DNA of 44,655 nt from Oscillospiraceae bacterium (GTDB lineage: Bacteria; Bacillota; Clostridia; Oscillospirales; Ruminococcaceae). Position numbers and translations under genes: made by a program. The notes beneath the pieces are model-generated. The model saw only the letters and a program-made list of their open reading frames with translations. It made no database searches and had not been told where the DNA came from. Positions 1 to 8,682 of this stretch are shown piece after piece. How positions within the stretch are numbered: the stretch's first letter is position 1; every line of letters begins with the position of its first letter. The stretch is taken from contig JAFXBK010000003.1 of assembly GCA_017521825.1 (NCBI GenBank), forward strand, positions 1-44,655. The letters run 5' to 3'.

Positions 1-965
1 ATTTCGGTGGGGTGGTTGTGGGTCTCGTTTTTGAAAAGAAGGAGCCAGGGTTCTTTTTTGCCGTCGGCTTCAATTTCAATTTTAACGGTGCAGGCGTTGA
101 TTTCTTCGGATTCGTCGAGTTTATCGAGTTTTCCGTGTTTTTTAAGATATTTTACCGCAAGGGTGCCGATATCCATAAGGCAAACCGGTTTTTTGCGGCC
201 GAGTTCTTCTCTGGTTGCAATATAATCGTCATATGCTTTCTGAAGAAGTTCGTCTTCGAATTTAACGGAATCGATGGTGGTGTTGAAGGTTGTGTGGCGG
301 CAATGGTCGGACCAATAGGTATCAATCATGCGGATTTCGGTAATGGTGGGGTCGCGGTCTTCGGTGCGGAAATATTCCTGGCAGAACTGAAGGTCGTCCG
401 CATCCATTGCAAGGCCGTATTTTTCAACAAAAGCTTCGACTTCTTCTCTCTTAAGCTCACGGAAGCCTTCAAGAGTTGCAACTTCGGTGGGAATGTTATA
501 TTCAATTGCAAGGGTTTCGGGTTTTTCAAAACCCGCTTCTCTTGCTTCAACCGGGTTGATTACGTATTTTTTGATTTCCGCAATGTCGGAATCGGAAAGT
601 TCACCGTAAAGGGCGTAAACTTTCGCTGTGCGGATGGTGGGTCTTTCGCCCTGGGAAATGATCTGGATGCACTGGGCGGCGGAATCTGCCCTTTGGTCAA
701 ACTGGCCGGGAAGATATTCTACCGCAAAAGCTACAGCGCCGGAAAGATCGATCTCTTCGGAAACGATATCGAGCTGGGGTTCGGAAAAAACGTATTTTTT
801 CGCGTAATCAAAAAGCTCTTCGCCGATGTTTTCCGCGTCATAACGGTTGATTATGCGTACATCGGTAAGATTTTTGATTCCGAGAAGGGTTACTGCATCA
901 TTGAAAAGGGATTTTGCTTCGTTGGCAAGTTCCTTTTTCTTTTCAACAAAAACACGATATACCAA
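1..965 (-). CDS. purL: Phosphoribosylformylglycinamidine synthase, N-terminal part (cut by window edge)
   Basis: Converts FGAR plus glutamine and ATP to FGAM, step four of purine synthesis. The visible 321 residues match the N-terminus of the long single-chain PurL: a PurS-like start, a linker region, then the conserved stretch TYWSDHCRHTTF and, at the window edge, KNETHNHPTEI of the first ATP-grasp-like (AIRS) half. The start is TTG at 965, chosen because a GGAGGA site lies nine to ten bases upstream inside the end of purD and no ATG fits. It is the last visible gene of the purE operon, five bases after the purD stop. Its glutaminase half would lie beyond the left edge, so whether that domain is fused cannot be seen here. 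Confidence 0.9.
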   Translation of the reverse strand, partial: MVYRVFVEKKKELANEAKSLFNDAVTLLGIKNLTDVRIINRYDAENIGEELFDYAKKYVFSEPQLDIVSEEIDLSGAVAFAVEYLPGQFDQRADSAAQCIQIISQGERPTIRTAKVYALYGELSDSDIAEIKKYVINPVEAREAGFEKPETLAIEYNIPTEVATLEGFRELKREEVEAFVEKYGLAMDADDLQFCQEYFRTEDRDPTITEIRMIDTYWSDHCRHTTFNTTIDSVKFEDELLQKAYDDYIATREELGRKKPVCLMDIGTLAVKYLKKHGKLDKLDESEEINACTVKIEIEADGKKEPWLLLFKNETHNHPTE

Positions 966-970
966 GGTAA

Positions 971-2239
971 TTATTCCTCCTTTGCGGCAAGGGCGCGTGC
1001 GCCGATATCATGGCGGTAAAAAGCATTGTCAAAATGAATTTTTTCAACAAGGCCGTAGGATGCTTTGATTGCTTCGGGAAGAGTTTCGGCAATGGCGGTA
1101 ACGCCAAGAACACGGCCGCCGGAAGTTACAAGTTTGCCTTCCTTAATTGCCGCGCCGGCAACGTAAACGTTTCCTGCAACTTCTTCGGGAATGGTGATTT
1201 CAAAGCCTTTTTCATAATGTTCCGGATAACCTTCGGAAGCCATTATTACACAGCAGGCGTTTTTATCGGCAAATTTGACTTCAACTTCGGAAAGGCGTTC
1301 TTCGGTAACGGCTTTCATGACGGTGAGAAGGTCGCTTTCAAGAAGGGGAAGAACAACCTGGGTTTCCGGGTCGCCGAAGCGGCAGTTATATTCGATAACT
1401 TTCGGGCCTTTGGGGGTGAGCATAAGTCCGAAGTAAAGGCAACCTTTAAAAGTTCTGCCTTCTGCGTTCATTGCGTTGATGGTGGGAAGGAAAATCTTTT
1501 CCATACATTCTTTCGCAATTTCTTCGGTGTAATAGGGGTTCGGAGCAACGGTTCCCATACCGCCGGTGTTAAGGCCGGTGTCGTTATCATGGGCGCGTTT
1601 GTGGTCCATGGAGGAAATCATCGGAACAACGGTTTTTCCGTCGGTGAAGGAAAGAACGGAAACTTCCGGGCCGGTAAGGAATTCTTCGATAACGATGTTA
1701 TCGCCGCTTTTTCCGAAAACTTTGTCCTCCATCATGGAATGAACTGCTTCCATTGCGGCTTCTCTGGTTTCGGCGATGATTACGCCTTTTCCAAGGGCAA
1801 GGCCGTCCGCTTTGATAACGGTGGGGATGGGTGCGGTTTCAAGATATTCCAAAGCGGCTTCCATATCATTGAATACTTCGTATTCAGCGGTGGGGATTCC
1901 GTATTTTTTCATAAGGTCTTTGGAGAAAACTTTGCTTCCTTCGATAATTGCGGCGTTTGCTCTGGGGCCGAAGCAAGGAATGCCTTTTGCTTCAAGAGCG
2001 TCAACTGCGCCGAGAACGAGCGGGTCGTCCGGTGCAACAACGGCGTAATCAACTTTGTGCTCAACCGCAAATTCAACGATTGCATCGATATCCTTTGCGC
2101 CGATTGCTACGCATTCGGCATCGGCGGCGATGCCGCCGTTGCCGGGAAGTGCATAGATTTTGGAAACTTCGCTGTTTTCTTTAATTTTTTTGATTATTGC
2201 ATGTTCGCGGCCGCCGCCGCCAACTACTAAAACTTCCAT
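971..2239 (-). CDS. purD: Phosphoribosylamine-glycine ligase (GAR synthetase)
   Basis: ATP-grasp enzyme joining phosphoribosylamine and glycine, step two of purine synthesis. The 422-residue length is normal for the family. The N-terminus MEVLVVGGGGREHAI is the classic PurD nucleotide-fold start, followed by LPGNGGIA. Later motifs include GLALGKGV and EEFLTGPEVS in the ATP-grasp domain, the substrate stretch DHKRAHDNDTGLNTGGMG, and CRFGDPETQ near the metal site. It sits between the AICAR formyltransferase gene (30 bases upstream) and purL (5 bases downstream), within one operon. No internal damage is seen. Confidence 0.96.
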   Translation of the reverse strand: MEVLVVGGGGREHAIIKKIKENSEVSKIYALPGNGGIAADAECVAIGAKDIDAIVEFAVEHKVDYAVVAPDDPLVLGAVDALEAKGIPCFGPRANAAIIEGSKVFSKDLMKKYGIPTAEYEVFNDMEAALEYLETAPIPTVIKADGLALGKGVIIAETREAAMEAVHSMMEDKVFGKSGDNIVIEEFLTGPEVSVLSFTDGKTVVPMISSMDHKRAHDNDTGLNTGGMGTVAPNPYYTEEIAKECMEKIFLPTINAMNAEGRTFKGCLYFGLMLTPKGPKVIEYNCRFGDPETQVVLPLLESDLLTVMKAVTEERLSEVEVKFADKNACCVIMASEGYPEHYEKGFEITIPEEVAGNVYVAGAAIKEGKLVTSGGRVLGVTAIAETLPEAIKASYGLVEKIHFDNAFYRHDIGARALAAKEE

Positions 2240-2269
2240 AAAAAAGCCTCCGTTAACGGATTTTAAAAA

Positions 2270-3454
2270 TTAATGGTGGAAGAGACGCATTCCGGTGAAG
2301 GACATAACCATGTCATATTTGTTGCAGCATTCGATAACTGCATCATCACGAATGGAACCGCCGGGTTCTGCGATATATTTTACGCCGCTGCGTTTTGCTC
2401 TTTCAATGTTGTCGCTGAAGGGGAAGAATGCGTCGGAACCAAGTGCAACGCCTTCTTTGGTTGCAAGGTATGCTTTTGCTTCTTCATCGGTAAGCGGAGC
2501 GGGCTGTTCGGTGAAATATTTCTGCCAGTTGCCGTCTGCGCAAACGTCTTCTTCGTTTTTGTTGATGTAACCGTCGATAACGTTGTCGCGTTCGGGTCTG
2601 CCAAGTTCGGGTTTAAAGGGAAGGCCAAGAACTTTTTCGTGCTGGCGGAGGAACCAGGTATCTGCTTTGGTACCTGCAAGGCGGGTGCAGTGGATTCTGG
2701 ACTGCTGGCCTGCGCCAACGCCGATGGCCTGTCCGTCAACAGCGTAGCAAACGGAGTTGGACTGGGTATATTTAAGGGTGATGAGTGCGATGATAAGGTC
2801 ACGAACTGCGCTTTCGGGCATATCTTTGTTTTCGGTTACAATGTTTTTGAGAAGGTCTGCGTCGATTTTGAAGTTGTTTCTGCCCTGTTCAAAAGTAATG
2901 CCGAAAACATGTTTGTGTTCGATAACTTCCGGAACGTAGTCGGGATCGATTTTTACGATATTGTATCCGCCTTTGCGTTTGGATTTAAGAATTTCGAGAG
3001 CTTCGGGTTCATAACCGGGAGCGATTACGCCGTCGGAAACTTCGCGTTTGATCATAAGAGCGGTGGTAACGTCGCAAACGTCGGAAAGTGCAACCCAGTC
3101 GCCGAAGGAGCTCATTCTGTCGGTGCCGCGTGCTCTTGCGTAGGCGCATGCAAGGGGAGATTCGTCAAGACCTTCGATATCGTCAACAAAGCAGGCTTTT
3201 TTAAGGTCATCGGAAAGCGGAATACCAACTGCTGCGGAAGTGGGGCTTACGTGTTTAAAAGAAGTTACTGCGGGCATACCGAGAGCTTCTTTGATTTCTT
3301 TAACAAGCTGCCAGCTGTTGAAAGCATCAAGGAAGTTGATAAAGCCGGGGCGGCCGTTAAGGATCTCGATAGGAAGATCTTCGCCGTTGTCCATAAAAAT
3401 TTTGGAAGGTTTCTGGTTGGGGTTGCAGCCGTATTTAAGTTCAAATTCTTTCAT
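2270..3454 (-). CDS. purH: Stand-alone AICAR formyltransferase (PurH C-terminal domain homologue)
   Basis: Transfers a formyl group from 10-formyl-THF to AICAR to make FAICAR, the penultimate step to IMP. The protein (394 residues) corresponds to the AICARFT half of bifunctional PurH without the MGS-like IMP cyclohydrolase half. The catalytic Lys-His pair is visible in VTSFKHVSPTSAAVG near residue 67, and the C-terminus FPFSDNIERAKRSGVKYI with PGGSIRDD matches the end of PurH. The missing cyclohydrolase is supplied by the next gene upstream (3479-4198). The ATG at 3454 has a good AGGAG site. This split arrangement is known from several Clostridia; the assignment is secure, the exact subfamily less so. 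Confidence 0.92.
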   Translation of the reverse strand: MKEFELKYGCNPNQKPSKIFMDNGEDLPIEILNGRPGFINFLDAFNSWQLVKEIKEALGMPAVTSFKHVSPTSAAVGIPLSDDLKKACFVDDIEGLDESPLACAYARARGTDRMSSFGDWVALSDVCDVTTALMIKREVSDGVIAPGYEPEALEILKSKRKGGYNIVKIDPDYVPEVIEHKHVFGITFEQGRNNFKIDADLLKNIVTENKDMPESAVRDLIIALITLKYTQSNSVCYAVDGQAIGVGAGQQSRIHCTRLAGTKADTWFLRQHEKVLGLPFKPELGRPERDNVIDGYINKNEEDVCADGNWQKYFTEQPAPLTDEEAKAYLATKEGVALGSDAFFPFSDNIERAKRSGVKYIAEPGGSIRDDAVIECCNKYDMVMSFTGMRLFHH

Positions 3455-3478
3455 CGTTCAAACGCTCCTTATTATATA

Positions 3479-4198
3479 TCATTTATTTTTATTGATAAGT
3501 CTGTTTTCGCAATCGCCGGTTGCAAGATCAACGTAGCGAACGTAAAGAGAAATTTTGTTATCTTCATTAAGTGCGTTCCAAAGAGATTCGGTAAATTCGT
3601 CGATGCAGTTCGGAATTGCAACTCTTTCGGGTTCACCCTGGAAAGTGGGAATGGGGTTTCCGTCGCAAACATAGGTATGGATAAAATGTCCAAGACCGGG
3701 AAGTGCGGGATAATCGAAGGTGTATCTGTTGCAGGCGGTGCCTTCCGCATCGGCGGATTTAAGAATGTTCATCTGATAGGTGAAATCTCCGTTTGCAAAA
3801 GTTGCCATGCCGCTGATTCTGGGGGTAAGGTTCGGAGCGTCCGGTTCAAATTCGCGGGTTGTAAGAGAGCCGCTGAAAGTTCCGCCGCATTTGATTCCGT
3901 TATAAATGGTGTCGGTCTGGTCGCCGTTGGTTACGATAAGTTTGTTGCCAAGTTCGCGAAGAGCGGCATAGATGATAAGGCTCGGGTCCTGAACTTTGGA
4001 AGCATCAAAAGGTTCGGTGAAAAGAGCGCCGTCGCGTTCAACAAAAACGCGGTTGCGGCTGTTTGCGCTTCTGCCCATAATGAAATATGCAACAGCAGCT
4101 TTTTTTGCGTCGGCGGTTTTGCCGATTACAATTCCGCGGCCAACATAGGCGTTGTCTTTGATAAGTTCGGCAATGTCGTTGATTTTGTAAATGTCCAT
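3479..4198 (-). CDS. purO: IMP cyclohydrolase, PurO-like (archaeal-type) family
   Basis: Predicted to close FAICAR to IMP, the last step of the pathway. The 239-residue protein resembles the IMP_cyclohyd (PurO) family first known from archaea, not the PurH cyclohydrolase domain. Visible hallmarks are an early GRGIVIGKT, the stretch YFIMGRSANSRNRVF near residues 38-52, and SLIIYAALRELG followed by VTNGDQTDTI. It lies 24 bases upstream of the stand-alone AICAR formyltransferase, so the two together replace bifunctional PurH. Length is typical. Function rests on family likeness plus this complementary context. Confidence 0.88.
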   Translation of the reverse strand: MDIYKINDIAELIKDNAYVGRGIVIGKTADAKKAAVAYFIMGRSANSRNRVFVERDGALFTEPFDASKVQDPSLIIYAALRELGNKLIVTNGDQTDTIYNGIKCGGTFSGSLTTREFEPDAPNLTPRISGMATFANGDFTYQMNILKSADAEGTACNRYTFDYPALPGLGHFIHTYVCDGNPIPTFQGEPERVAIPNCIDEFTESLWNALNEDNKISLYVRYVDLATGDCENRLINKNK

Positions 4199-4223
4199 AA
4201 TCTTTTTCCTCTCTTTTTTATGT

Positions 4224-4835
4224 TTATTCCGAAATTATTTTGGCACAAACTTTTTCTACCGAAAGGGGAAGAATTTTCCATTCGGCAAGGCGCATTACGC
4301 GCTTTTGAAGGGTTTCGGGGGTATCGTTTTCGCGGATTGCAACGGCTTTTTGCATAATGATTTCGCCGCCGTCGGGAATTTCATTAACAAAATGGACTGT
4401 TGCGCCGGTAACCTTAACGCCGTAGGCAAGGGCGGCTTCGTGAACATGAAGACCGTAAAAACCTTTTCCGCAGAAGGAAGGTATAAGCGCAGGATGTACG
4501 TTGATTATGCGCTTGGGATAATCTTTGGTGAAATTTTCGCTCAGTATAGCCATAAAGCCCGCAAGAACGATTATTTCGATTCCGTTTTTGGTAAGAAGGT
4601 CTTTTATCTTCTGTTCAAAAGCCTCGGCGGAGCCGAGTTCTTTTTTGAGTACGGTTGCGGTTTTGATTCCTGCTTTTGCGGCGCGTTCAAGAGCGTAAGC
4701 TCCGGCGTTGTTCGCAATAACAAGTTCGATTTTTCCGCTTTTGATAATGCCGCTGTTTTGCGCGTCAATCAAAGCCTGAAGGTTGGTTCCGCCGCCGGAA
4801 ACAAGAACGGCGATTTTTACCGGGTTTTCACGCAT
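4224..4835 (-). CDS. purN: Phosphoribosylglycinamide formyltransferase (GART)
   Basis: Uses 10-formyl-THF to formylate GAR, step three of purine synthesis. The protein is 203 residues from the ATG at 4835, the usual PurN length. Motifs: VSGGGTNLQALIDA at the N-terminus, the catalytic Asn-x-His in IINVHPALIPSF, GKGFYGLHVHEAAL, and the catalytic Asp in NEIPDGGEII. The longer frame back to 4904 was rejected because those extra residues read through the end of the upstream channel gene and have no PurN likeness. The start overlaps the end of the formate-type channel gene by eight bases, implying translational coupling. Confidence 0.95.
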   Translation of the reverse strand: MRENPVKIAVLVSGGGTNLQALIDAQNSGIIKSGKIELVIANNAGAYALERAAKAGIKTATVLKKELGSAEAFEQKIKDLLTKNGIEIIVLAGFMAILSENFTKDYPKRIINVHPALIPSFCGKGFYGLHVHEAALAYGVKVTGATVHFVNEIPDGGEIIMQKAVAIRENDTPETLQKRVMRLAEWKILPLSVEKVCAKIISE

Positions 4836-5442
4836 TTTTCGGTTCCCCTTTTCCAAGAATATTAAGAATGGGCATTGCCATTCCGCCGACGGAGTTTCCG
4901 GCAATTACAACCGCAAGATAAATAATGGAATCCATATTTATAATGCCGGAAGCTCCGAAATAGAACATATTTGCAATGGAGTGTTCAAATCCGCTGAGGA
5001 TGAAAACAGGAACGCAGAAAAAGATTCCCGCAAGGGTTCCTTTTTCGCGGAAGGTGCTTACTGCCATATACATAAGAACTCCGCAGAAGAAAGCGCGGAC
5101 AAAAGTCTGGAGCGCTTCCTGGGAAAGTTTTGCTTCGCAAATAACTTTTGCCGCTTCACCAAGAGCGGGATTTGCGAAGCTGACGGCAAAGCCGAGAAGA
5201 ATTGTGGAAACAATGTTTACCAAAAGGCCGCAAAGAAGGATTTTAACGGCTTCCTTGCTGTGGTTTTCCGGAAGATATCCCACTTTTCCGGTGAAAAGGG
5301 AATATCCCTTAAGGCAGATGCAGAGAAGCGCAACGGAAAAAAGAATTGCACCGATGTATCTGTTTTCACAGGCAAGAAAAACGCTTCCGCCTATTGCAAT
5401 CATAATTCCGGCTTTGATGCCGTCGATAACGAGTTTCAGCAT
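4828..5442 (-). CDS. Small formate/nitrite transporter (FNT) family channel
   Basis: Predicted inner-membrane channel for a small anion, formate being most likely from context. The 204-residue protein has about six hydrophobic segments and FNT-like landmarks: a glycine-rich first helix ([12 protein letters not shown]), LFTG after the second helix, and [14 protein letters not shown] in the fifth, the family's most recognisable stretch. It is shorter than the usual 250-285 residues, mainly at the two ends. It is embedded in the purine operon: its start overlaps the end of purM by seven bases and its end overlaps purN by eight. Formate feeds formate-THF ligase, and the operon contains two 10-formyl-THF users, so formate supply is a plausible role. 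Substrate is inferred. Confidence 0.8.
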   Translation of the reverse strand: MLKLVIDGIKAGIMIAIGGSVFLACENRYIGAILFSVALLCICLKGYSLFTGKVGYLPENHSKEAVKILLCGLLVNIVSTILLGFAVSFANPALGEAAKVICEAKLSQEALQTFVRAFFCGVLMYMAVSTFREKGTLAGIFFCVPVFILSGFEHSIANMFYFGASGIINMDSIIYLAVVIAGNSVGGMAMPILNILGKGEPKNA

Positions 5443-6479
5443 ATGGTGATTTTCTCCTCAGATTCTTCGATGGTTCCGATTATGTAGGCGTCCTCGCCGT
5501 TTTCTTTGAGCACGTCAAGTGCGGTCTGAGCGTCTTCCACGGAAACGACAATGCTCATGCCAACGCCCATGTTAAAGGTGTTGAACATATCGTGCTCGGA
5601 AATTCCGCCGCGTTCCATAAGAAGTTCAAAAATCGGAAGAACTCTTACGTCTTTGCGGTTGATTCTTGCGCCAAGGCCGTCGGGGATGGAGCGCGGAATG
5701 TTTTCGTAAAAGCCGCCGCCGGTGATGTGAGAAATGCCTTTTACTTTAACTTTTTCAAGAAGCGCAAGGACGGATTTTACATAGATGCGGGTAGGGGTGA
5801 GAAGAGTTTCGCCAATGGATTTTCCGCCGAGTTTTTCTTCCGGAACGGTGATGTCCGCGTTTTCAACGTCGAAAACTTTTCTTACAAGGGAAAAACCGTT
5901 GGAATGAACGCCGCTGGAAGGAAGGGCGATTACAACGTCGCCGGGTTTCATGGTTTTATTGTCGATGATGTTTTTCTTATCAACAACGCCGGTGGAATAA
6001 CCCGCAAGGTCATATTCATCTGCGGGATAGAATCCGGGCATTTCGGCGGTTTCGCCGCCGATAAGAGCGCAGCCGGACTGGACACAGCCTTCTGCAACGC
6101 CTTTTACGATATCCGCGATTCTTTCCGGAACGTTTTTGCCGCAGGCAATGTAGTCAAGGAAGAAAAGCGGTTTTGCGCCGACGCAGATAATGTCGTTTAC
6201 GCACATTGCGACGCAGTCGATGCCGACGGTGTCGTGTTTATTAAGAAGGAATGCAAGTTTAAGCTTGGTGCCGACGCCGTCGGTTCCGGAAACAAGAACG
6301 GGTCTTTCCATTCCGGTGATATCAAGTTCAAAAAGTCCGCCAAAACCGCCGACATCGGAGCAAACGCCGGAGGTCATGGTTTTTGCGATATGCTGTTTCA
6401 TAAGTTCAACAGCTTTATAGCCTGCGGTGATATCAACACCGGCGGCTGCATAGCTGTCAGATCTGGAATTGGTGTTCAT
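5436..6479 (-). CDS. purM: Phosphoribosylformylglycinamidine cyclo-ligase (AIR synthetase)
   Basis: ATP-dependent closure of FGAM to AIR, step five of purine synthesis. The 347-residue length is standard. Hallmarks: [20 protein letters not shown] at the N-terminus, [16 protein letters not shown] for nucleotide/substrate binding, [12 protein letters not shown], the [11 protein letters not shown] loop, [16 protein letters not shown], and [13 protein letters not shown]. It lies six bases after purF and overlaps the channel gene downstream, so it is tightly coupled within the operon. No anomalies seen. Confidence 0.97.
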   Translation of the reverse strand: MNTNSRSDSYAAAGVDITAGYKAVELMKQHIAKTMTSGVCSDVGGFGGLFELDITGMERPVLVSGTDGVGTKLKLAFLLNKHDTVGIDCVAMCVNDIICVGAKPLFFLDYIACGKNVPERIADIVKGVAEGCVQSGCALIGGETAEMPGFYPADEYDLAGYSTGVVDKKNIIDNKTMKPGDVVIALPSSGVHSNGFSLVRKVFDVENADITVPEEKLGGKSIGETLLTPTRIYVKSVLALLEKVKVKGISHITGGGFYENIPRSIPDGLGARINRKDVRVLPIFELLMERGGISEHDMFNTFNMGVGMSIVVSVEDAQTALDVLKENGEDAYIIGTIEESEEKITIC

Positions 6480-6485
6480 AAAAAT

Positions 6486-7910
6486 TTATTCCTTTCCGTT
6501 CCAACAATAAGTACAGAGTTTGCAGGCGGGAAGACCGATGGATTTTACGATTCCGTCAACATTCTGGAAATCAAGGGAAGCAAAATGGAGCTTTTCGCAA
6601 ATTGCCTTGCGGAGTTTTTTTCCGCGTTCGGTGTTTCCGTCGCTGTATTCTTCAATATATTTAAAGCCTTCTTCTCCTTCAAGTTCCATAATGGTGCGTC
6701 TTGCGATAAGTTCCATGTCGCTTGTCGCGCGGGAGAAGTTAAGATATTTGCAGCCATACATAATTGGCGGACAGGCCGAGCGCATATGTACGGATTTTGC
6801 GCCGTTGCTGTAAAGGAAATCAACCGTTTCCCGGAGCTGGGTTCCGCGGACGATGGAATCGTCAACAAAAAGAAGATCCTTATCCTTGATAAGTTCGTCA
6901 ACGGGCATCTGTTTCATCTTCGCAACTTTTGCGCGTTCAGTCTGCTTGGTGGACATAAAGCATCTTGCCCAGGTGGGAGTATATTTTATAAACGGGCGTG
7001 CAAAGGGGATTTTGCTTTCGTTTGCGTAACCGATGGCATGGGGTGTGCCGGAATCCGGAACGCCGCCGACATAGTCGATGTGTTCGGAAAAACCGTTTTC
7101 CCTGTCCATCTGTGCAAGAAGGCTTCCGTTGCGGTAACGCATTGTTTCAACGTTGATTCCTTCATAGGTGGAAGTGGAATATCCGTAATAGGACCAAAGG
7201 AAGGCGCAGATACGCATTTCCTTGCCCGGTTCTGCAAGCTGTTCAACCTTTTCGGCGGAAAGCTCAACAATTTCGCCGGGGCCGAGTTCCCTTATAATTT
7301 CGTAACCGAGTTTTTTTGCGGCAAAGGATTCAAAAGTTACGCAAAAACCGTTTTCGTCCTTTCCGATAATAACGGGAAGCCTTCCCATTTTATCCCTTGC
7401 GGCGATAATGCTTCCGCCTTCTTTAAGGATAAGGATGCTGGCGGTTCCGTCGATAACTTCCTGAGCAAACTTGATTCCGGAAACAAAATCCTCCTTAAGG
7501 CTGATAAGGCCCGCAAGAAGTTCAACGGAGTTTACTCTTCCGCCGGTCATGGCGTTGAAAAATCCGCTTTTATGGGAAAGATATTTTTCAATAAGTTCAT
7601 CGGCGTTGTTGATAATTCCGATGAAGCAGATTGCGAATGCACCCAGACCGGAACGAATAAGAAGCGGCTGGGGTTCCATGGAGCTTATGCATCCGATGGC
7701 AGAATTGCCTTTCATCTCGTCAAAAATGTTTTCAAAACGGGTTCTGAAAGGCGAGTTTTCAATATTATGAATTTGTCGCTGAAGGCCGGTTTCGTTATCG
7801 AAAGCAGCCATTCCGCCTCGGCGGGTGCCGAGGTGGGAATGGTAATCTGTTCCGAAGAAAACATCGACCATGCAGTCGTTTTTAGAGGCTACGCCAAAAA
7901 AACCGCCCAT
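6486..7910 (-). CDS. purF: Amidophosphoribosyltransferase-like PurF without the N-terminal Cys nucleophile
   Basis: Family role: makes phosphoribosylamine from PRPP, the committed step. The 474-residue protein has an N-terminal Ntn-type glutamine amidotransferase-like domain (residues 1 to about 240) and a C-terminal phosphoribosyltransferase domain with the PRPP motif LFVDDSIVRGTQ. Cysteines in MYGCKYLNF and in CKLCTYCW near the C-terminus could ligate the Fe-S cluster seen in other PurF. The oddity: the chain starts MGGFFGVASKND where canonical PurF has Cys right after Met (CGIFGI-type). The start is well supported by an AAAGGAG site five bases upstream, so no Cys is exposed by Met removal. 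It may use free ammonia or another amidotransferase. It is the only PurF seen here. Confidence 0.9.
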   Translation of the reverse strand: MGGFFGVASKNDCMVDVFFGTDYHSHLGTRRGGMAAFDNETGLQRQIHNIENSPFRTRFENIFDEMKGNSAIGCISSMEPQPLLIRSGLGAFAICFIGIINNADELIEKYLSHKSGFFNAMTGGRVNSVELLAGLISLKEDFVSGIKFAQEVIDGTASILILKEGGSIIAARDKMGRLPVIIGKDENGFCVTFESFAAKKLGYEIIRELGPGEIVELSAEKVEQLAEPGKEMRICAFLWSYYGYSTSTYEGINVETMRYRNGSLLAQMDRENGFSEHIDYVGGVPDSGTPHAIGYANESKIPFARPFIKYTPTWARCFMSTKQTERAKVAKMKQMPVDELIKDKDLLFVDDSIVRGTQLRETVDFLYSNGAKSVHMRSACPPIMYGCKYLNFSRATSDMELIARRTIMELEGEEGFKYIEEYSDGNTERGKKLRKAICEKLHFASLDFQNVDGIVKSIGLPACKLCTYCWNGKE

Positions 7911-7946
7911 GCTTTCTCCTTTGTTTTACTTCGTTTTAAGAATGAA

Positions 7947-8633
7947 TTATGCGAAGAAAAGTTCGGAAAGGGTCATGGGATCGATATATTTTCCGTCTTT
8001 ATAAACGCGCATATTGCCGGAAGCAATTTCGTCGATGAGCATTACTTTGCCTTCTGCATCGTAACCGAACTCGAATTTGATATCGTAAAGAACAAGGCCT
8101 TTTTCTTTAAGGTCGTCCGCAACAATCTGGGTGATCTGCTGGGTCATTGCTTTGATATCGTCATACTGTTCATCGGTCATTACGCCAAGGGCTACAAGAG
8201 CGTCTTTGGTTACGAGCGGGTCGCCTTTTTCGTCGTTTTTGAAAGTGGTTTCAACGTATGCGGGAAGGTCTGCGCCGTCTTCGATATAATCACCGTAGCG
8301 GCGGATGAAGGAACCAACTGCTTTGTGGCGGCAAATTACTTCAAGGCCGTGGCCGAAGGCTTTTGCGGGAAGAACTTCCATGGTGGTGTTTTCAAGGTCG
8401 GCGGAAACATAGTGGGTTTTGATTCCTGCTGCGTTTACTTTTTCGAAGAAGTAGATGGACATACGAAGGTTAACATCGCCAACGCCTTCGATGGTAAGGC
8501 CAACGGAGTTTTCGCCCGGATCAAAAACGCCGTCCTTGCCGGTGCAGTCGTCTTTGAATTTGAGGAGATAGTTTCCGTTTTCGAGTGCAAATACGTCTTT
8601 GGTTTTTCCGCTGTAAACAAGTTTGTTTTCCAT
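7947..8633 (-). CDS. purC: SAICAR synthetase
   Basis: Joins CAIR and aspartate to form SAICAR. The protein has 228 residues. It starts [15 protein letters not shown], a SAICAR-synthetase glycine-rich start, followed by [14 protein letters not shown]. Also visible are [13 protein letters not shown], the [16 protein letters not shown] substrate segment, and [11 protein letters not shown] with [13 protein letters not shown] near the C-terminus. The sequence around SGKTKDV and TGKDG differs from the better known GKAKIVY/DDATA form, pointing to a divergent subfamily shared by some Clostridia. It is the second gene of the operon, 49 bases after purE. Confidence 0.93.
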   Translation of the reverse strand: MENKLVYSGKTKDVFALENGNYLLKFKDDCTGKDGVFDPGENSVGLTIEGVGDVNLRMSIYFFEKVNAAGIKTHYVSADLENTTMEVLPAKAFGHGLEVICRHKAVGSFIRRYGDYIEDGADLPAYVETTFKNDEKGDPLVTKDALVALGVMTDEQYDDIKAMTQQITQIVADDLKEKGLVLYDIKFEFGYDAEGKVMLIDEIASGNMRVYKDGKYIDPMTLSELFFA

Positions 8634-8682
8634 AATTTTTTGCTCCTTAGAATATAAAATTTTGATAAATTAAAATACAAAA

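Noticed and set aside
12-1019. Long plus-strand frame of 335 codons opposite purL
   Set aside because: The minus frame encodes conserved PurL motifs; the plus frame is a Gly/Phe/Val-rich antisense shadow caused by codon bias.
2273-4357. 694-codon plus-strand frame across the purine genes
   Set aside because: It is antisense to two clearly conserved enzymes, has no domain likeness and no ribosome site.
4224-4904. Longer purN start at 4904
   Set aside because: The extra 23 residues lie inside the upstream channel gene and do not resemble PurN; ATG 4835 gives the normal N-terminus.
5592-8657. 1021-codon plus-strand frame, tempting as a giant novel protein
   Set aside because: It runs antisense through purM, purF and purC with Phe/Gly/Asn-rich low-information sequence, typical of the complement of biased codons.
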